A DNA stretch of 12,734 nt from an uncultured Chloroflexota bacterium. GTDB lineage: Bacteria; Chloroflexota; Dehalococcoidia; Lucifugimonadales; CAJWER01. The DNA is taken from positions 1-12,734 of the forward strand of contig CAJWER010000070.1 of NCBI GenBank assembly GCA_913030785.1. Reading direction: 5' to 3'. A program made the position numbers and the translations under genes. The notes beneath the pieces are model-generated. The model did no database searches and was not told the DNA's origin. It saw only the letters and a list, made by a program, of their open reading frames with translations. The first letter of the stretch is position 1, and each line of letters starts with the position of its first letter. Of this stretch, positions 6,049-12,734 are shown piece after piece.

Positions 6049-7104
6049 AGCAATCCCGCACTCGACACTGAAGCATCGCGGGCCCTCCCCGAAATCTTCC
6101 ACCGACACAAGCCGGAGATCGACGCTGCGCTCCGAAAAGGGCTCGCCGAAAGCCCTCTCCAACTCTACCAGATGCTCCGGTACTCAATGGGCTGGTCGGA
6201 TGTCTCAGGCAACCCTACCGTCGCTACAGAGGGCAAGGCGCTGCGTCCGACATTATGCCTGCTGGCCTGCGAAGCGACGGGCACTCCCGCAGAGATGGCG
6301 ATGCCGGCGGCCGTTTCCGTTGAGTTCATCCACGACTTTTCCCTTATCCATGACGAGATCCAGGACCTCGACGACGTACGCCATCACCGGCCGACACTCT
6401 GGGTAGTGTGGGGCAAGGCGAAGGCCCTCGTCGCGGGCAACGCCCTTAGGACCATCGCCGACCAGTCGCTTCATAATCTGCTCGAGGGCGGTCTGAGCGT
6501 GACCGCAGCCCTGGAGGCCAACGCGCTGCTCACCGCAGGTTATCTGGAGATGATCGAGGGCCAATATATGGACCTCCACTTCGAGGGGCGCACCGACATC
6601 ACCCTCCCCGACTACATGGAGATGATCGCGCGCAAGACCGGTGCCCTGATCAGGTGTTCGTTGGTCATCGGCGCCACTGTCGGCACCCGCGATCCCGCGA
6701 TCGTGGAGGCGTTCCGACAATGCGGCGAGTCTCTGGGCCTGGTTTTCCAGGTGCGCGACGATCTACTAGGGGTCTGGGGCGATGAGGCATCTACAGGGAA
6801 GCCGGTCGGAGCAGATCTGCGTCGTAAGAAAAACACCTTCCCTGTCGTATACGCCATGTCGGAGGCCAAGGGCAAGGACGGCGATACCCTCCGCCGAATC
6901 TACGGCCAAGAAACTGTGGCCGATAGGGATATCGCCACTGCTCTGGAGATCATGGAGGGAGCCGGGGCGAAGCAGTACGCCGAGGACCTGGCCTCTGAAC
7001 ACTGCGAACGGGCAATCGACGCGCTGTCAGCCGTCGAGCTGGACCCTCGAGCGATGAAGGACATCAAAGAGGTAGCGAATTTCTTTTTGGTCAGGGAGCA
7101 CTAG
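6046..7104 (+). CDS. Polyprenyl diphosphate synthase (FPP/GGPP synthase family)
   Basis: Trans-isoprenyl diphosphate synthase that condenses IPP with allylic diphosphates; in this setting it probably makes the FPP used by HpnCDE, though GGPP cannot be excluded. With the TTG start it is 352 residues, normal for the family. The IPP-binding GKALRP segment is present. The first aspartate-rich region reads LIHDEIQDLDD-VRHHRPTLW (aspartates at 6352-6366), where relatives usually have DDxxD and RRGRPT. The second, VRDDLLGVWGD followed by GKPVGADLRRKKNTFP, is intact. The D-to-E and RRG-to-HHR changes, and AGNAL in place of the usual GDAL, are unusual and could alter activity or chain length. It is the first gene of the rightward block, and its stop is followed by the repeat-like segment ahead of the broken cyclase. 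Confidence 0.88.
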   Translation: MSNPALDTEASRALPEIFHRHKPEIDAALRKGLAESPLQLYQMLRYSMGWSDVSGNPTVATEGKALRPTLCLLACEATGTPAEMAMPAAVSVEFIHDFSLIHDEIQDLDDVRHHRPTLWVVWGKAKALVAGNALRTIADQSLHNLLEGGLSVTAALEANALLTAGYLEMIEGQYMDLHFEGRTDITLPDYMEMIARKTGALIRCSLVIGATVGTRDPAIVEAFRQCGESLGLVFQVRDDLLGVWGDEASTGKPVGADLRRKKNTFPVVYAMSEAKGKDGDTLRRIYGQETVADRDIATALEIMEGAGAKQYAEDLASEHCERAIDALSAVELDPRAMKDIKEVANFFLVREH

Positions 7105-7187
7105 GGCTTTCAGTGAGCACGGTGACGCTTCGCTCCTCAGAATGACAGTCTGACTCGGTCACGCGAAGGGGCGAAAGCCAGACGCGT
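7105..7187. repeat. Short repeat-like insert replacing the 5' end of the cyclase
   Basis: Between the synthase stop and the first recognisable cyclase codon lie 83 bases. GGCTTTC (7105-7111) and GAAAGCC (7173-7179) form a 7-bp inverted repeat at the segment's edges. Inside is GCTTCGCTCCTCAGAATGAC (7127-7146), resembling short dispersed intergenic repeats seen in many bacteria. The cyclase frame is closed by TGA at 7143, and no ATG, GTG or TTG occurs in that frame until 7257. I see no gene here. It may mark the scar of a deletion or insertion that removed the cyclase N-terminus. Confidence 0.45.
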
Positions 7188-8513
7188 GATCTGAGTACAT
7201 CCACTGAATACTATTTCGCCCTGAAACTGGCGGGCTACGAGTCGGACGATCCCAGTATGGTCAAGGCGAGGGAGTTCATAGTATCCAAAGGCGGCGTACC
7301 GAACCCGCGGGTGTTCACCAAGGTGTGGCTATCCCTGTTCGGACAGTGGGATTGGGACGGTGTGCCATTCATGCCTGCTGAGATGATGGTGCCAAACTGG
7401 TCTCCAATCAACATCTACGACTTTGCGAGCTGGGCCAGGGCGACTATAGTGCCAATGATCATTCTGCTGGATCGCAAGCTGGTTCGCGAGATACCGGCGC
7501 GTGCGCACATCGATGATCTGTACCCGCTGCCTCGGTCCGAAACGAATTACACGATCGGGCGGCCAAAAATATTAGTGGGTTGGCAGGCTCTGTTCTACGC
7601 CGGCGACGGCCTGCTGCGCCGCCTCGACAAGCTGCCCTGGAAGCCAACACGCGGCCAGGCCACCAAACGACCCGAGCAGTGGGTATTGGAGCACCAGGAG
7701 GCCGATGGAAACTGGGGCGGGATCCAACCTCCCTGGGTATACTCCCTCATGGCGCTCTCATGGCTGGGCTACCCATCCGATCACCCTGTGATAGCCAAGG
7801 GCATGGCGGGCTTCGAGAATTTCGCTATTGAAGAGGGTGATACGCTCAGCATACAGGGCTGTGTGTCGCCGCTGTGGGACACGGGTCTGGTCATGATCGC
7901 CCTGCTCGACTCCGATCTTCCTGCCAGCCATCCAGCAATGGTGTTGGCAACCAAGTACCTAGTAGACGAGCAGATCGTGAACGGCGGCGACTGGCAGGTC
8001 TGGGCCAGGGGGGTCCCGCCCGGGAGCTGGGCTTTCGAATTTCACAATGACGTTTATCCTGATATCGACGACCCGGCCGAGATCATCATGGCCCTGGACC
8101 GGACCGACGGCACTCCGGAAGAGGCAAGGCCGGTTGCTATCGATCGCGCTGTTACCTGGACGCTGGGGATGCAGTGCGACAACGGGGGTTGGGCCGCCTT
8201 CGACAAGAACAACACAAAGACGATCATCGCCAAGATTCCTTTTGCAAACTTCGGCGAGGCCATCGACCCGCCAAGCGTTGACGTGACCGCCCATGTCCTC
8301 GAGATGCTGGGGCAGCTTGGATACCACGCGGAGGACCCGGCGGTTAACAAGGCGTTGCGTTATGTTTTGTCCGAGCAAGAGGAGGCCGGCCCGTGGTTCG
8401 GTCGCTGGGGCGTCAACTACATCTATGGTGCGGGAGCGGTGCTACCCGCTCTGGACGCACTCAATTCGACATGTCGAGTGAGCCCGTCAGGCGCGCGGTC
8501 CGCTGGTTGGTAG
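7188..8513 (+). pseudogene. shc: Squalene-hopene cyclase, N-terminally truncated main part (first piece of a split gene)
   Basis: Squalene-hopene cyclases are membrane-bound class II cyclases that fold squalene to hopene. Homology starts abruptly at DLSTSTEYYFALKLAG (7188), which corresponds to about residue 105 of the Alicyclobacillus enzyme. The next start codon is ATG at 7257, without a ribosome-binding site. Recognisable segments follow in order: GGVPNPRVFTKVWLSLFGQW, INIYDFASWARATIVP, GNWGGIQPPWVYSLMAL, SPLWDTGLVM, GSWAFEFHNDVYPDIDD with the catalytic DxDD (8061-8072), NGGWAAFDKNNT, DPPSVDVTAHVLEMLG with the partner histidine, and WFGRWGVNYIYGAGAV. After ALDAL the frame leaves the family and stops at 8513; the rest continues in another frame from about 8465. 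After DIDD the usual threonine is proline. As read it lacks the N-terminal helices of the barrel and is probably inactive unless the sequence is in error. Confidence 0.85.
8461..8470 (+). other. Probable one-base frameshift inside the squalene-hopene cyclase
   Basis: Upstream, codons read DAL-N-S-T; downstream, in the frame starting one base earlier, they read F-D-M-S-S-E-P. Adding one T to AATTCGAC would give DALNFDMSSEP, which aligns with the ALKAVGIDTREP region of the Alicyclobacillus enzyme with no gap. No slippery heptamer is present (CAATTCG), so programmed frameshifting is unlikely. A sequencing error or a real inactivating deletion are the two main readings. Confidence 0.75.
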
Positions 8514-8959
8514 ATTACCAAAACGCCGACGGCGGCTGGGACGAAAGCTGTATATCCTACGTTGATCCGGACGCCCGAGGTCGTGGGCCGAGCACGCCCT
8601 CGCAGACGACGTGGGCACTGCTGGCCCTTATCGCGGCTGGTGATGAGGGCAGTGCTGCGGCGGAGCGCGGTGTACGTCATCTCGTCGAGACTCAGCGCGA
8701 CGGCGGCTCCTGGGACGAAGCATACTTTACGGGTACAGGGTTCCCTGGATACGGTGTGGGTCAGCGTCTCGAGCGAAATCCCTCTCAGGACGATCCGAGA
8801 TCCCAGAGCGAGGAGATGTCGGCCGGTTTCATGATCAACTATCACTTGTACCGCAGCTACTGGCCGCTGATGGCTCTGGGTAGGTACCGAACACGGAGGA
8901 TGGGCAGAGCGCGCAGGGGTTACTCATCGGCGGCTGCCGGAGGGGTGGGGCGAGTTTGA
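8465..8959 (+). pseudogene. shc: Squalene-hopene cyclase C-terminal part (second piece of the split gene)
   Basis: This frame continues the cyclase after the frameshift: PVRRAVRWLVDYQNADGGWDESC, RGRGPSTPSQTTWALLALIAAG, HLVETQRDGGSWDEAYFTGTGFPGYG, and the terminal FMINYHLYRSYWPLMALGRYR. These include at least two QW motifs and the conserved TGTGFPG and YR-LALGRY ends of the family. The longer GYGVGQR to EEMSAGF insert resembles the version in several environmental bacteria rather than the short Alicyclobacillus form. An in-frame ATG at 8471 could in theory start a 163-residue protein, but no ribosome-binding site precedes it and a C-terminal quarter of the double barrel would not work alone. 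An arginine-rich tail follows the conserved end. Confidence 0.82.
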
Positions 8960-9004
8960 CGAACAGTGTATATTATATGCGGCCATAGGGCAGGCTGGTA
9001 ATAT

Positions 9005-9040
9005 GGCGTGTGCAAAAGGGCAAAGCCCTTAGTTTGCGCC
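9005..9040. repeat. Intergenic hairpin between shc and the YjbQ gene
   Basis: AAGGGC-AAA-GCCCTT (9016-9030) forms a perfect 6-bp stem, and the outer GGCG (9005-9008) pairs with CGCC (9037-9040). TGCAAAAGGGC resembles the TGCAAAGGGGC core of the repeat at 89-99, so it may be a decayed copy of that family. It lacks a following T run and is not a clear terminator. Confidence 0.35.
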
Positions 9041-9092
9041 AAGCCGAGCAGGTGCCCGGGCCGGCGCAGTGACGCGCGGGAGAGGAATGGGA

Positions 9093-9563
9093 ATGAAAGT
9101 GAGCGAGGCTTCAATCAGTACTTGTGTCTTCACGATGCCCGTGGAGTCGACTACTGAGCCAGAGTTTATCGACGTTACAGACACCGTTGCGGGCTACGTT
9201 CGAGAGTCCGGTATCCAAAATGGCTTCTGCCTCGTGTTCTCAAAACACACGACAGCCGCTATCACGATTCAAGAGAATGAACCGCTCCTACTGCAAGACC
9301 TGAGCAAGCTTCTCGAGACCTTTTCGCCGAGGAGAGCGAGCTACAGCCATAATGACTTCGCCGTGCGCACCGTGAACATGCACGAAGACGAGTGCCCGAA
9401 CGGCCACTCACACTGCCGCCACCTGATCCTCGGCTCAAGCGAGACCATCCCCGTGATCGACGGCGCCCTGGCCCTTGGACAGTTTCAGCGCCTGTTTGTG
9501 GTCGAGCTAGACGAAGAGTCACCCAACCCAAGAGAGATCCTCGTACAGTTAATGGGGGTGTAG
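9093..9563 (+). CDS. yjbQ: YjbQ / UPF0047 family protein
   Basis: A 156-residue single-domain protein of the YjbQ (UPF0047) family, named in some databases as a secondary thiamine-phosphate synthase because E. coli YjbQ shows weak activity of this kind; its true role is not settled. Family motifs are present: VFSKHTTAAITIQENEP at about 48-64, a histidine pair in NGHSHCRH (about 103-110), GSSETIPVIDGALALGQFQ (114-132), and the C-terminal VELDEESPNPREILVQLMG. ATG 9093 is preferred since GAGG ends seven bases upstream; ATG 9087 and GTG 9069 are also in frame. The hpnC start follows four bases after the stop, so it is translationally linked to squalene genes. A link to isoprenoid or prenyl-phosphate chemistry is only suggested by position. 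Confidence 0.88.
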   Translation: MKVSEASISTCVFTMPVESTTEPEFIDVTDTVAGYVRESGIQNGFCLVFSKHTTAAITIQENEPLLLQDLSKLLETFSPRRASYSHNDFAVRTVNMHEDECPNGHSHCRHLILGSSETIPVIDGALALGQFQRLFVVELDEESPNPREILVQLMGV

Positions 9564-9567
9564 CCCT

Positions 9568-10455
9568 GTGAAGGGGCTCGCCTCGGGCAGCGAGGACGGC
9601 GTCACCGTCGAACAGGCCTATGCCCGATGCGCCTTGCTGGCGCAGACTCACTACGAGAACTTCACAGTCGGATCGTGGTTGCTTCCCCGGGACAAGCGTC
9701 CACACATGTACGCCATATACGCATACTGCCGCGGTGTCGACGACCTTGGCGATGAGTATGAAGGCAACCGGATGGCCGCCCTTGACGCCTGGGAAGAAGA
9801 CCTGGAGCGTTGCTACGACGGCACCCCGAGCCATCCATTCATGGTCGCGCTGCAACAAACAATCCGCGATTTCGACATCCCGATAGAGCCATTCCGGATG
9901 CTGGTCAAAGCGAATCGCATGGACCAAACCGTCACCCGGCACCAGACCTACGACGACCTAGAGCGCTACTGCCAGCACTCCGCGAATCCGGTGGGGCACC
10001 TCGTGCTCTACTTGTTCGGATACCGTGATGAGGAGCGCCAAGCGCTGTCAGACCATACATGTACCGCACTGCAGCTCACCAACTTTTGGCAAGACGTCGC
10101 CCGTGATTACGAGATGGGCCGGGTGTACCTTCCGGTGGAGGATATGGAGCGCTTCGGCTATACCGAAGATATGCTCTCCGCTGGGGAGTTCAACTCCCAG
10201 TTTGGCGACATGATGGCCTTCGAGGTTGAGCGTGCGAGAGACCTGTTTCGCCGCGGCCTGGCGCTCGTCGACACCCTGGACGGACGACTGAAACTGGACG
10301 TAACACTTTTCAGCTGCGGCGGTTCCAGGATACTGGACGCTATCCAGAAGCAGGGCTATGACGTCCTGGGCCGGAGGCCAACAATATCGAAGGCCGCCAG
10401 GGCGTGGCTAATGCTCTCAACGACAGTCCGGCTGAGGTTGGGACTCGGCGTCTGA
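9568..10455 (+). CDS. hpnC: Squalene synthase HpnC (hydroxysqualene synthase step)
   Basis: HpnC belongs to the squalene/phytoene synthase family. In the three-enzyme bacterial route HpnD makes presqualene diphosphate from two FPP, HpnC converts it to hydroxysqualene, and HpnE reduces this to squalene. The 295-residue product has both aspartate motifs: DDLGDE (58-63) and the QDVARD segment with Asp175 and Asp179. The YCQHSANPVGHLVLYLFGY and LQLTNFWQDVARDYEMGRVYLP stretches are typical of HpnC rather than HpnD. The start is GTG at 9568, with GGGGGTG seven bases upstream at the end of the YjbQ gene. The next gene is hpnD after an 84-91 bp gap. Confidence 0.92.
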   Translation: MKGLASGSEDGVTVEQAYARCALLAQTHYENFTVGSWLLPRDKRPHMYAIYAYCRGVDDLGDEYEGNRMAALDAWEEDLERCYDGTPSHPFMVALQQTIRDFDIPIEPFRMLVKANRMDQTVTRHQTYDDLERYCQHSANPVGHLVLYLFGYRDEERQALSDHTCTALQLTNFWQDVARDYEMGRVYLPVEDMERFGYTEDMLSAGEFNSQFGDMMAFEVERARDLFRRGLALVDTLDGRLKLDVTLFSCGGSRILDAIQKQGYDVLGRRPTISKAARAWLMLSTTVRLRLGLGV

Positions 10456-10545
10456 GCGACGAGGGCCGGCATGTGCCGCCAATAGACCTACCATTCGACT
10501 AATTACCCTTAGCCTCCACATTGCCGGTGGCCATGGACGGTGACA

Positions 10546-11424
10546 ATGGCGACGGAACTAGACAGGGCGTACGATCTTTGCCGTCGGATCACCAAGTCTG
10601 AGGCGAAGAATTTCTACTACGCATTCCGCACCTTGCCCCACCGAAAGCGGAGGGCCATCTACGCGGCGTATGCGTTCTTTCGCAGGGTAGACGACGTAGT
10701 GGACGGAGACGCCTCCGTCGACGTTAAGCGAAAGCAGCTCGAACAGGCCCGCACTCTCATGGACCCCGATCGCAGCGTTGACGGCCCTGACCTTGTGCTC
10801 CTGGCGCTCAAGCATGCCATCGATGAGCACTCCATCCCAACAAGCTACTTCGGAGATTTCGTTGACGGTATGGAGATGGACCTAGTCCAGACACGGTATC
10901 GCGACTTCGAAGAGTTGAGGCGTTACTGCTACGGTGTAGCATCCGCCGTAGGACTCATCAGTATTGCCGTTTTCGGCTATACGGACCCTAAGGCAGAGGA
11001 GTATGCTGTCGATCTTGGCCTTGCTATGCAATTGGCCAACGTCCTCAGAGACATCGGAGAGGACGCTGGCCGCGACCGCATCTACATCCCCACCGACGAA
11101 CTCTCGGCCTACGGATACTCTGAGACCGATCTTCTCTCCGGCACAACCAACGACGCCTTCCGCGAGCTAATGAGCTTCCAGGTCGAGCGCGCAAGACAGT
11201 ACTTCAGAAGTGGACTCAAGCTGATTCCCCTGGTGTCGGCCGAGTCCAGGGCGTGCCCGTCTGCGCTTGCCGGTGTATATAGCGCTATCCTCGACCGCAT
11301 CGAGACGTCGGAGTACGATGTGTTCTCGCGCCGAATCGGCCTCAGCCCCGTCGAAAAACTCTTAATGGTGGCACGACTATGGGCGACGAGCCGCATACCG
11401 ACGGCCCTGCTCAGAAAAGGGTAG
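10546..11424 (+). CDS. hpnD: Presqualene diphosphate synthase HpnD
   Basis: Squalene/phytoene synthase family enzyme that condenses two FPP to presqualene diphosphate, the first step of the HpnCDE squalene route. The 292-residue product carries the first aspartate motif DDVVDGD at about 49-55 and the second in LRDIGEDAGRDRIYIP at about 168-183. YCYGVASAVGLISIAVFGY and AMQLANVLRDIGEDA are characteristic of HpnD. The ATG at 10546 is taken as the start; an in-frame GTG at 10540 would add two residues, and neither has a strong Shine-Dalgarno. Its last 46 bp overlap hpnE in another frame, implying coupled translation. The 90-bp gap before it holds only a small CGGCA/TGCCG hairpin. A phytoene synthase role is less likely given the hpnC/hpnE neighbours. 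Confidence 0.92.
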   Translation: MATELDRAYDLCRRITKSEAKNFYYAFRTLPHRKRRAIYAAYAFFRRVDDVVDGDASVDVKRKQLEQARTLMDPDRSVDGPDLVLLALKHAIDEHSIPTSYFGDFVDGMEMDLVQTRYRDFEELRRYCYGVASAVGLISIAVFGYTDPKAEEYAVDLGLAMQLANVLRDIGEDAGRDRIYIPTDELSAYGYSETDLLSGTTNDAFRELMSFQVERARQYFRSGLKLIPLVSAESRACPSALAGVYSAILDRIETSEYDVFSRRIGLSPVEKLLMVARLWATSRIPTALLRKG

Positions 11425-12734
11425 TAGTCCTTGGGGGCGGTCTCGCAGGGCTCTCGACCGCCTTGCAGCTGATCGACCGGGGTTTCGCCGTCACGCTCAT
11501 CGAAAAGCGTCGTTTCCTGGGAGGGCGCGCGTTTTCATTCTTCGACCCCAAAGAGCAGGTCGAGATCGACAACGGGCAGCATGTGTTCCTGGGCTGCTGC
11601 ACCTACTACGTCGACTATCTGCGCACAATAGGGGCTACCGACAAGACCTACCTTCAAGAAAGGTTGAAGGTGGTCGTCATAAAAGACGGCAAGCGTGGCA
11701 CGATCGGCTCTACACCGTGGATGGGCAGGTTGCACCTATTCCCTTCGTTCTTAAGCTACCCTCATCTGGGTGTCTCGGACAAGTTGCGGGCGATATATGG
11801 ATTGGCGTCCATGGCGCTGACGCGCCGCAAGGACGGGCCCTCATCGCGGGACCGTGAGACTGCCTACGACTGGCTCAAGCGGCACGGGCAGAGCGACAGA
11901 GCCATTTCCGCATTGTGGAATTTGATCCTGCTCCCTTCGCTCAACGACGATGTCCGAGACGCGAGTGCGGACATGGCGATCATGCTCTTCCAGGCTGGCC
12001 TGTTGAAGGGGCCCCGGGAGGCAGCTATCGGGCTATCCAGCGTCGGGCTTACCTCATTGAACGGCGATCCAGCTCGCGAAATACTGACCCAACGCGGGGC
12101 GGGCATCGCCCTGGGTAAGACCGTCCGGTCTATCGCTGTCGACAATGGACGAGCTACGGGCATCGTGCTTTCGGACGGCAGTACGGTCGAGGCTGACGCT
12201 TACGTCAGTGCCCTGCCATTTGGGGTGCTGCTCGACTCCCTGCCAGAGGATGTCAGCGGAAACGCGTTCTTCTCCAGGGCTGCAACTCTCGGCTCATCGC
12301 CCATCGTGGGCGTACATCTCTGGTACGACAGACAGATTATGGATGAGGAGTTCGTCGCGTTCCTGGATAGTACCGTGCAGTGGGTGTTCAACAAGAGTCG
12401 CATCCAGGGGACGACCGGCAAAGCAGATGGACAGTATGTGTGCATATCCCTCTCCGGCGCATGGCAGTTTATCGACAGACCGAAAGATGAGCTTGCCGTC
12501 GAGTTCATCGCTGAGATGGAGAGGCTATTTCCGAGAGCCGCCGGCGCCCGGATCGTGCGTTCCCTTGTGGTGAAGGAGCCTCAAGCCACATTCAGTGCGG
12601 CCCCAGGAGCAGCAGAGGGAAGGCTGCCACACACCACGCCCATACGAAATTTGTTCCTGGCCGGGGATTGGACAGACACCGGGTGGCCGTCGACGATGGA
12701 GGGGGCGGTACGTAGCGGCGTATTCGCGGCGGAA
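11379..12734 (+). CDS. hpnE: Hydroxysqualene dehydroxylase HpnE (partial, runs off the window)
   Basis: FAD-dependent amine-oxidase/phytoene-desaturase-like enzyme that reduces hydroxysqualene to squalene, the last step of the HpnCDE route. The 452 visible residues include the N-terminal dinucleotide-binding VVVLGGGLAGLSTA (GGGLAG at 19-24), the FLGGRAFSF segment, and the C-terminal FAD motif FLAGDWTDTGWPSTMEGAVR, which is diagnostic for HpnE-type proteins. The frame has no stop from 11379 to the window edge, and the C-terminal motif is almost at its end, so probably only a few residues are missing. The ATG at 11379 is the only plausible start; it lies inside hpnD with GGTGG seven bases upstream. 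Confidence 0.92.
   Translation, partial: MGDEPHTDGPAQKRVVVLGGGLAGLSTALQLIDRGFAVTLIEKRRFLGGRAFSFFDPKEQVEIDNGQHVFLGCCTYYVDYLRTIGATDKTYLQERLKVVVIKDGKRGTIGSTPWMGRLHLFPSFLSYPHLGVSDKLRAIYGLASMALTRRKDGPSSRDRETAYDWLKRHGQSDRAISALWNLILLPSLNDDVRDASADMAIMLFQAGLLKGPREAAIGLSSVGLTSLNGDPAREILTQRGAGIALGKTVRSIAVDNGRATGIVLSDGSTVEADAYVSALPFGVLLDSLPEDVSGNAFFSRAATLGSSPIVGVHLWYDRQIMDEEFVAFLDSTVQWVFNKSRIQGTTGKADGQYVCISLSGAWQFIDRPKDELAVEFIAEMERLFPRAAGARIVRSLVVKEPQATFSAAPGAAEGRLPHTTPIRNLFLAGDWTDTGWPSTMEGAVRSGVFAAE

Noticed and set aside
8461..8475. Programmed -1 frameshift in the cyclase gene
   Set aside because: No X-XXY-YYZ slippery heptamer or obvious downstream structure is present, and no cyclase of this family is known to me to use one.
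8956..9004. Promoter before the YjbQ gene (TTGACG near TATATTATAT)
   Set aside because: The boxes are only 7-12 bases apart, and no other pair with acceptable spacing is evident; transcription from upstream is simpler.
9262..9942. 226-codon minus-strand open frame opposite the YjbQ gene and hpnC
   Set aside because: It is antisense to two well-supported genes, shows no family features, and its length is explained by the GC-rich composition.

Overview
The window looks like chromosomal DNA of a Chloroflexota bacterium, possibly Dehalococcoidia or SAR202-like. This is an inference from protein style, from a complex I cluster without nuoEFG, and from dispersed GC-rich hairpin repeats; no 16S or other taxonomic marker is present. 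It holds two divergent gene blocks. Both are built from recognised families, and I see no clearly unprecedented system.

Block 1 (about 182-5800, minus strand) encodes respiratory complex I subunits in the order nuoA-nuoB-nuoC, a 222-bp repeat-bearing gap, then nuoD-nuoH-nuoI-nuoJ-nuoK. Most junctions are 4-bp ATGA/GTGA overlaps or near-abutments. No nuoE, nuoF or nuoG lies between nuoD and nuoH, as in 11-subunit complex I forms that lack the NADH-input module. Downstream of nuoK the last 181 bases hold only repeats and a 16-bp palindrome at the stop codon, so nuoL/M/N do not follow directly.

The divergent region (5801-6045) has two good sigma70-type promoters. The one for nuoA is TTGCAA-17-TATATT and is followed by an inverted repeat that overlaps the ribosome-binding site. 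The one for the rightward block is TTGACA-17-TAGGAT, with its -35 box inside an 8-bp inverted repeat.

Block 2 (6046-12734, plus strand) is a squalene/hopanoid block: a polyprenyl diphosphate synthase (FPP/GGPP type), a squalene-hopene cyclase, a YjbQ-family protein, then hpnC, hpnD and hpnE. hpnE overlaps hpnD by 46 bp and runs off the window end. HpnCDE convert FPP to squalene, which the cyclase folds to hopene, so the block covers most of the route from isoprenoid to hopanoid skeleton. The cyclase is broken as read: about the first 100 residues of the family are missing, replaced by a short repeat-like segment at 7105-7187, and a single-base frameshift at about 8465 separates its C-terminal quarter.

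The main points to check are whether the cyclase damage is real or an assembly/sequencing error, what the repeat between nuoC and nuoD does, and whether the two inverted repeats in the divergent promoter region are operators. No tRNA, rRNA, CRISPR array, transposase or phage gene is visible.
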